Below, piece after piece: positions 57,442-64,000 of a stretch of 64,000 bases of DNA. Position numbers and translations under genes: made by a program. A model generated the notes under the pieces. That model was not told the DNA's origin, did not search any database, and was given only the letters and a program-made list of their open reading frames with translations. Source of the stretch: Siniperca chuatsi (Eukaryota > Chordata > Actinopteri > Centrarchiformes > Sinipercidae); NCBI RefSeq assembly GCF_020085105.1, contig NC_058046.1:17570675-17634674 (forward strand), written 5' to 3'. Position 1 is the stretch's first letter. Every line of letters starts with the position of its first letter.

Positions 57442-57689
57442 TACTGTTTCTCAACTTGGGGGTTGGAACCCAAAAAAGGGGATGAAAGATAAATCTTAAG
57501 GGGTCACAAGAGAGGAAAGCTGAAAGACTTGCCTCTAATCTTCATTTTTTTTCAAATGAATCACTGAATAATTTTTATTCTCCAGGAATATAAATAGTTA
57601 AAATAAAGCAAGGAAAACCATTTTTTGGCAACTAGTGATAAGGGGTTGCAAGTAAACATTGCTAAACTAAAAAAGGCTGGGAACCACTG
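57442..57689. mobile_element. hAT-type non-autonomous DNA transposon
   Basis: The right end, reversed, reads CAGTGGTTCCCAGCC, the classic terminal repeat of hAT/Charlie elements. The left end TACTGTTTCTCAACT is a diverged partner, about 10 of 15 matching. The flanks CTTTACAT (57434-57441) and CTCTACAT (57690-57697) form an 8-bp target duplication with one mismatch. No ORF. Confidence 0.75.
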
Positions 57690-58170
57690 CTCTACATCTA
57701 TGTATATTGTTTTTTTTCAAACAACTGGAACATTGGTTGAAATCATCAGCCCAATCCAACACCTTGTGCTCGAAGTCTGAGTAGTGACTCAAAAATGAAA
57801 ATGCAATGCAATGCATGTGGGTGTTGCTTTGTCATTGGCAGATTTCAACGTCATCCACAGCCACAATTTCAGCTAGTTGTCTGCAGGATATTCTCACCAC
57901 AAAGTAGACTATGAGTATGTCTGACCTGCTGTCACTTTTCTGAAAATAAAGTATGAAAAGGCATGTTTACCACTAAAAATGTTCAGTGTTTATATCCATG
58001 AGTAAGCTGAGTGAGCTGAACCCTGCACTCTGATGTTTGGGCAGCCATTCCTAATCCAGCATCATCGGTCCCCATTTGGAAGCCCACTGCTATAGTATGA
58101 TTGACAGAGGTTGTCATAGTGACAGGGGTGTAGCAAGCTGGTCTCTATTGAGATTTGAGATTTGGTGAGA

Positions 58171-58195
58171 GGAGGGGAGGGGAGGGGAGGGGAGG
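58171..58195 (+). other. G-quadruplex-prone (GGGGA)n run
   Basis: Four GGGG runs separated by single A residues, bordered by GG runs, fit the canonical quadruplex pattern with one-base loops. On the coding strand of setbp1, so it would also be in the intron RNA. Confidence 0.75.
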
Positions 58196-58423
58196 ATGTG
58201 TTGGTGTTGATTCAGATCAGTTTCAACCCTTCATCCCCTACACTCTGTCCTTCAATCTACCCCACCCCCCTTTCCCCTTCCCTCTACTCTTTGCCTCCCC
58301 CCTACATCCTTTCCCTCCATCCACCCATCACCTGCCACCCCAAGAGTGTAATACAGACAGACTCACTGGAGAGGAACGGGTTAAAGAGAGAGGCTGGGCT
58401 GCTTTCTGTCTCTCTGTCTCCCT

Positions 58424-58426
<3 letters not shown>

Positions 58427-58468
<42 letters not shown>
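58427..58468. repeat. (GT)n microsatellite
   Basis: About 21 GT units in setbp1 intron 2. Confidence 0.95.
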
Positions 58469-58472
<4 letters not shown>

Positions 58473-59560
58473 GTTAAATACTCTCTTTGTGGTGTGTGTG
58501 AGGCTGTGTGTCAGAAGGGGAGGGGAGGCAAGAGGGGGGAGCAGATGGACAGCCTCTCTGCTCTCTGCTGTATTGTGTCCACATCTACTCTTTCCCTCTT
58601 TATCTTTTTTCTGTCCCTCTTTCTCCGCTTTTCCCCTCAGTCTTTTCTTCCCCCATGTCTTCCTCTTTTCACTCACTCTTTTTCACCACTCTTTTCTTCC
58701 TCTTCCTCCCTCTTTTACCCTCTGTTGTCTTGTAGCAGATGGCAGCGTCGGGCAGCAGCAGCAGCAGCAGAAACAGAGCAGAAGCCAGAGTGTGAGCAGG
58801 AGATGGGGAGAAGAGAAAGGGGGTTGTGGAAAGAGGAGGAGGAGAAAGGAGGTGGGGGTCAGGCATATGGAGAGCCTGGTTAAGGGGCCCCCTCAGAGGG
58901 AGTGTGTATGTGCGTGTGGTAGTGTGATGAATAGAGGAGGGGGAGAGGCAGGATACAATAGATGCCCATTAAGACAGATTTGACTCTAATAGACAGAGAA
59001 GGGGAGAGACAGACAGATAAGTAGGCAAACATGTAGAATGGCGCAAAGAAAGATGTGGAAATGGCGTTTTTTAGCTTTTGTAGCAGTATAAGAATCTGCT
59101 GTCAAAACTTCTCTTCTCCAACTTATAATAAGGTTAAACTTTCAGTTATTCATGTGGACAAACTGGCATGTTCCAGCACGAAATAGTAACAGGACACATC
59201 AAGCAAAAACTGAAATAATGGAACACTAAAAAGATGCAAATAGGGGTTATGTAAATGTTTGCAACTGACTAATTCAGCAGCAGAGGCCAGGCAGAATCAG
59301 CTGTCAGTGATGACACAAAATGACAATGATTCATAAGTGTCCAAAATCTCAGTTTACTGCTAGCTTGAGTCTATTATGTAGGGAGTAGTGAACAAATGAA
59401 CGAGGGAGTGATTTCAGACACGGCCATACTGAAGAGAAGAGAAGTGAAAAATATGTAATTTCCCAATCTTAAAGCGATTCTCACCCTCCGATCATCTTCA
59501 TAGCAGGCATCTATAACCAGGGGGGTCAATGAGCAGGCGCCTTGTGTCAGGGGACAGACC

Positions 59561-59565
<5 letters not shown>

Positions 59566-59598
<33 letters not shown>
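59566..59598. repeat. (CA)n microsatellite
   Basis: About 16 CA units. Confidence 0.95.
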
Positions 59599-59600
<2 letters not shown>

Positions 59601-59848
59601 AACGGGATATGATGGGCTCCCCTTCTCTGTCTCCAGCTGACATCACACACATGCTGAATGTCCCCTCACACACAGCTCTTTGTCTGGGCACGCTGTGTGT
59701 GTTTGGAAGATGAATGCGTGTGTTCTAACGGATTGGGTCCTGGGTCAACCACTGCATCACTCCTCCAGACACACATGCACACACACGTATAGACAGACAG
59801 TTATTGGTCCAATGCCTACACTTATGGGAGCATACGCAAGCTAAAATG

Positions 59849-59884
<36 letters not shown>

Positions 59885-60048
59885 AATCATGTTGAGCAGT
59901 GATTGCAGTTAGAGAGAGTGTTTTCCTGGTTATCTGTCCAGTTCTCTGGACGTGCCAAATGTGGCTCTTAATCCATTTCACTATCTGTGGGGAGAGATAA
60001 GCCAGAGCTTTTCCAGGAGTCCAGGCCAGGCTGTGTGTTGTTGTTGTC

Positions 60049-60051
<3 letters not shown>

Positions 60052-60100
<49 letters not shown>
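60052..60100. repeat. (TG)n microsatellite
   Basis: About 24 TG units. Confidence 0.95.
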
Positions 60101-60104
<4 letters not shown>

Positions 60105-60736
60105 TTGTGTGTATTGGTGGGTGTATGTGAAACCCTGACGCTAGACACACACTTATCTTGTCTTGACAGCCCCTCTGCTTGGTGGTCCCCCTGGCTGTGT
60201 ATGTGTGTGTTGCTGCTTGGTGGTCTCCCAGTAGTGTTTGGGATTATTATGTTAGTCAAGTGCATTCACAAGGAAATTAATGCTGCCACAGTTGCCACGC
60301 CAAGTGTGTGCGCATGCTATGCGTGCATGTGTGTGTGTGTCTGTGTGAAATGGTTAGCCTTTTGATGTGAGCTTTTTTATCCCTGCCTGAGATGGCGGTT
60401 GGTGACCTGAGGGACTTGATGAGCTCATAAAATAGGAGCGTCTATGTGTGTGTGTATGTGTGTGTGTGTGTGTCAGCTTGTGTGTATTTGTGTGAAGCGT
60501 TGTGCTTACCCACAGAGAGCAATCCTTGACTGATTTATGAATGTGTATGAATATGAAATGATCACCTCTAATATGGCCTGACCAAACTGTCATATTGGAC
60601 TTTTTTTGGTGTCTGTCATTGTGGTGAAAATAACCAGGCTTTTATTTTGGTGTGTGTGCGTCCTCAGTGTGCAGTCTTTGAGAGTAAGAGCTGGGAATGC
60701 TTTAAGGGGCGTTTCCCTGTGGTCGATGGGGGATGG

Positions 60737-60739
<3 letters not shown>

Positions 60740-60810
<71 letters not shown>
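60740..60810. repeat. (TG)n microsatellite
   Basis: About 35 TG units, the longest TG array in the window. Confidence 0.95.
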
Positions 60811-60812
<2 letters not shown>

Positions 60813-61182
60813 TGTGTGCTTGCATGCTGGGGAGGGGTGAGTGATTTAGCACCACTGAAACACCAGCTGTCCATCTGTGTCTGACCGCCATACACACCCT
60901 GTACACACTTGAAACACACACCGACACTCACACATACATCTCCTAGCATCTAACCTCTGATCTGCTCTTGAGTATCTCTCAAACCTGCAGAAAGTCCAGA
61001 CAAAACACAATCTGTTCATCTGTCTTTCTTCCACCAAACACACTCACACACAATCAAACATACTCACACTCTACATTACACTAAGCAAGACTGCTCCCTA
61101 ATCAGCTCTGCAGTAGTGCTGGTGCTGCAGTGTATCCACAATGAATGACTCTGCAAGGTCATTCCTAGTGAGCACACGTACA

Positions 61183-61184
<2 letters not shown>

Positions 61185-61212
<28 letters not shown>
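61185..61212. repeat. (CA)n microsatellite
   Basis: About 14 CA units followed by CCCAGACACA units. Confidence 0.9.
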
Positions 61213-61213
<1 letters not shown>

Positions 61214-62189
61214 GCACACACCCAGACACACCCAGACACACACAGCCACACAAAGGAACGCTGGAGGCTGGCAGAAGAAGAGATGAACTTTGACCCTGCC
61301 GGACATTCAAAAGTCGAGGTGATAGCTGGATTCCACGGTTGTGTGGGCCTCCGTGTCTGTATGTGTGTCTCCATGTGTGAGTGTGTGCTGAATTGTTTGT
61401 TTGTGTGAGTGGGTCAGGGTTGAGACAACTGGAGTCTGGCCATTGCTTTTTTACCCTCAGGGCTGGATTTGGTGTCTGTGTGTGTGTGTTTGTGCTGACC
61501 ATTTGGTTGGAACTGTAGCTAATTTCTCAATCAGACGCACACATACCATCTTCTCAATCCGTCCCAAAGGTCAAGCCCCATTCATTCACTATTGTGTCCA
61601 GTCCCAGTGGGTTGCTTTTCCTCTTCAGGCAGATGCAGGCAGACTATAATAGCTGGTCTAGCTCAAGTTACATTTTAATGAAGACCTGAGGCAGCTACTT
61701 GCGCTTAAAGAAATGCCAATGGCTCAGTCAGGGAGCAGCTACCAATGAACATGAGGGTATTTTACATTGGCAACGAATACTCTTAAGAATAGCAATAAGA
61801 TTTTCAGGATGCTTTACAGCTGATAGTGTTTTCACACCAATAAGTACTCATTCTGAAAATGATACAAAACAGACTTTCTGTAGTAAAAAGAACACCAAGT
61901 CACCCTTCAGCTATAAAGAAAACAACAAAAATGAAAACCTAAATCAAAGTGGTCATGGTTTTGATATGGCAACATCAATATAAGTGAAGACTCTATAAAA
62001 AAATATACAGGCCTGAATTTGGTTTTTGGACAGCAGTTGACTGTGACTCACATAACTGTGGGATTATCTGGAGAGCGGCCATGTTTGATGTCCTCTGCGG
62101 TCACGGATGATGTTGAGTCACAGCATCATGTGTTCCTGGTGGCTGCTTTGTTAGTGTGGCTCCATCATGCCTCTGCCTGTGGTTAGTCA

Positions 62190-62192
<3 letters not shown>

Positions 62193-62230
<38 letters not shown>
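62193..62230. repeat. (TG)n microsatellite
   Basis: About 19 TG units. Confidence 0.95.
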
Positions 62231-62233
<3 letters not shown>

Positions 62234-63085
62234 AGGAGTGTATTCTGTGGTTTTGAGAGGAGGTGCAGCAGGGATAGAGGGTGATGTTCAGTGCAGGGAG
62301 GGGAGAAAAGGGGATGGTGGGAGTTGAAGGAAAGGAGAAGCAGGCACAGAGTATTGACTTTCACTGTGTCTCACTTGAAGCGTAAGTGTGTTTGTCAGTG
62401 AAATCTGATGGCCCCATCAGCTGTCTGGGACACGCCTGTCAGAAGGGGGTGTGCGTGTGTGATCCTGTGTGTGTCTGAAAGCAAGAGAGATGACAGTGGA
62501 GAGGTGGTGTCCAACACTCCTCTTACAAAATATTTTTTAAACCATGTTAACATTTTTAACTAGTTGGTTTGAAAACATACTTTATACAGACACAATCACC
62601 AATATGTGGTATAAAACATTTTCACACTGAAAACATGTATCATACATCATAAAAAAATCATAAAAAAGCCTCTAAGCCTTTTCGGACATTGTGTGTTTGT
62701 GTTTGTCATTCTGCCCAGTTCTCTGCTGCTTTTCATGTCTTTGTACCAGGCTTTGTAAAATAATCCGTCTGTAGTGCTGCTGTTTATTTATGCTAGTTGT
62801 CTCTTAAGAATGGATGAGGACATGAATAAATGATATAAATGTGTCTGTCTGTCCTTCTGTCTGTGTGTCTGTCCCTTGGGGCGGCTCAGACTAAACAAAC
62901 AGCTGTGTTTATGAAGCAGGGAAGAGCCACACGGGTCTACTGTTTAGTGGTCCATTTCAACACACACACACACACATATGCTCACATGCACACACATACA
63001 CACTCCCTAATGCCCTGCATTCCTCATCTTTTACCTGCCTTGCTCTGTTGCATTTTTGCCCCCTTGTGTTTTCTGCCCTGCTCAG

Positions 63086-63109
63086 TCTCTCTCTCTCTCT
63101 CTCTCTCTC
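63086..63109. repeat. (CT)n microsatellite
   Basis: About 12 CT units. Confidence 0.9.
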
Positions 63110-63804
63110 CCTCTGTGCCCCCTCTGCTCAGTGTAATGCTCGCTCGCTCTCAGACTGAGAGGAATGCCACTCCGTGTGACCTCTCACCTACAACAAGGAG
63201 GGGTGCTGGTTTAGACAAGGGAGTGAGGGGGCAGCTGCAGTCATGTGCCCAGGCCTGGAAGGAAACACACAGACACATAGACACAGTGCCAGGTTCTTAG
63301 CTAAAATACACACACTATAATTCTAGCATAGATTTGTTTGCACTGATGCAGTTCTAGATGTGGTGCATTGCTTCTTCCACCTCTCTTTGTGACTGTCTGA
63401 GAAACTGTCGGATGCCATGCTTTGGTCTTTATGTGTATGTGTATATGTGAACGCGCGAGTGGAGTGCAGCCTCATACAAAGGCATTATTGTTAGTGCAAG
63501 GGGGCCTGAGGGGAGGCGGGCAGTCTGATTGGTTAAGACTATTGTGTCTCACTTTGCCCATTCTCCCTGTCACTGAGGATGTCATTACAGTAGCTCTCTA
63601 ACTCGCTCTCTCTCTCTTGCAAGCTGGGGATCATCTGAGGACTTGAGATATTCACAGAAATATGTAGACTAAACAATGAAAGTGTTACTTTACAAGTTTT
63701 AAACTTGAAGTGCAGACTCTAGAGTCATTCTTCAAGACATAGTAATTTGTCTGTCAGCAACTGTTTGTAAGCATCACTTGCTGCAAAACAATTTGTTCTC
63801 AAGT

Positions 63805-64000
63805 AGTGCTGCAAATAGTGGTTATTTTCATTATTGATTAATATTATGATTATATAATTAATTGCACAAATGAATCACAATTTCCTAATGCTTCAAATTG
63901 CTTTTTTTGTCCAACCAAGAGTCCAAAGATATTCAATTTTAATTAATAAAATTGAGAAAAGCATAAATCCCCAAGTTTGTAAAGCTGAATACAGAGCATG
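63805..64000 (+). mobile_element. dispersed fish repeat, copy 2 (cut by window edge)
   Basis: Begins AGTGCTGCAAATAGTGGTTA, then TTTTCATTATTGATTAAT, and later AGAGTCCAAAGATATTCAAT. This is the same family and orientation as the block at 29210-29530 but diverged. Confidence 0.55.

Larger units (their letters stand above)
56326..64000 (+). other. setbp1 intron 2, incomplete
   Basis: 7.7 kb to the window edge with no recognised exon. Contains many TG/CA and CT arrays, a hAT-like element, a G-quadruplex motif and a dispersed repeat. The long open frame around 58155-58883 is repeat-driven and not a gene. Confidence 0.6.

Noticed and set aside
58155..58883. A 242-codon open frame in setbp1 intron 2
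   Set aside because: It is made of pyrimidine-rich low-complexity text, a (GT)n tract read as alternating Cys-Val and a short Gln run. No domain is recognisable and no splice or start context supports it.

Overview
The window comes from the nuclear genome of a ray-finned fish, most likely a teleost. It carries vertebrate genes with many short exons and canonical GT/AG introns, dense CA/TG microsatellites, a Tc1-type transposon, tRNA-derived SINEs and a LINE 3' end of the kinds common in fish. No prokaryotic, plasmid or viral gene is visible. Species cannot be named from the sequence alone. || Layout: (1) 325-8523, plus strand: a complete thrombospondin-4 gene, 23 coding exons, 954 codons. (2) 10729-30491, minus strand: a complete serinc5 gene, 12 coding exons, 460 codons, tail-to-tail with thbs4; their poly(A) signals are about 120 bp apart. 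(3) 30.5-35.1 kb: intergenic DNA holding a 1.48-kb dead Tc1-like element. (4) 35160-40396, minus strand: a complete cdk7 gene, 12 coding exons, 343 codons, followed about 140 bp upstream of its start codon by a truncated LINE. (5) 41.6-48.9 kb: intergenic DNA rich in simple repeats. (6) about 48.9 kb to the right edge, plus strand: the start of setbp1, with a leader exon ending at 49774, a first coding exon at 55733-56325, and a second intron that runs off the window. || The four genes are not a pathway. Thbs4 is a secreted pentameric matrix glycoprotein, Serinc5 a multi-pass membrane protein, Cdk7 the CAK/TFIIH kinase and Setbp1 a nuclear chromatin-associated protein. The thbs4-serinc5 neighbourhood is also found in human (5q14); cdk7 next to setbp1 is not the human arrangement. 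All exon borders were derived by reading frame, splice signals and family knowledge, and each complete CDS closes in frame with a length close to its human counterpart. || I found no undescribed multi-gene system. The most interesting signals are a 46-bp-arm hairpin and retroposon tail that appear to supply the 3' splice site of a thbs4 exon, a short upstream ORF that spans the setbp1 leader/coding splice junction, a set of CTCF-like motifs around serinc5 and cdk7, and several non-autonomous transposons.
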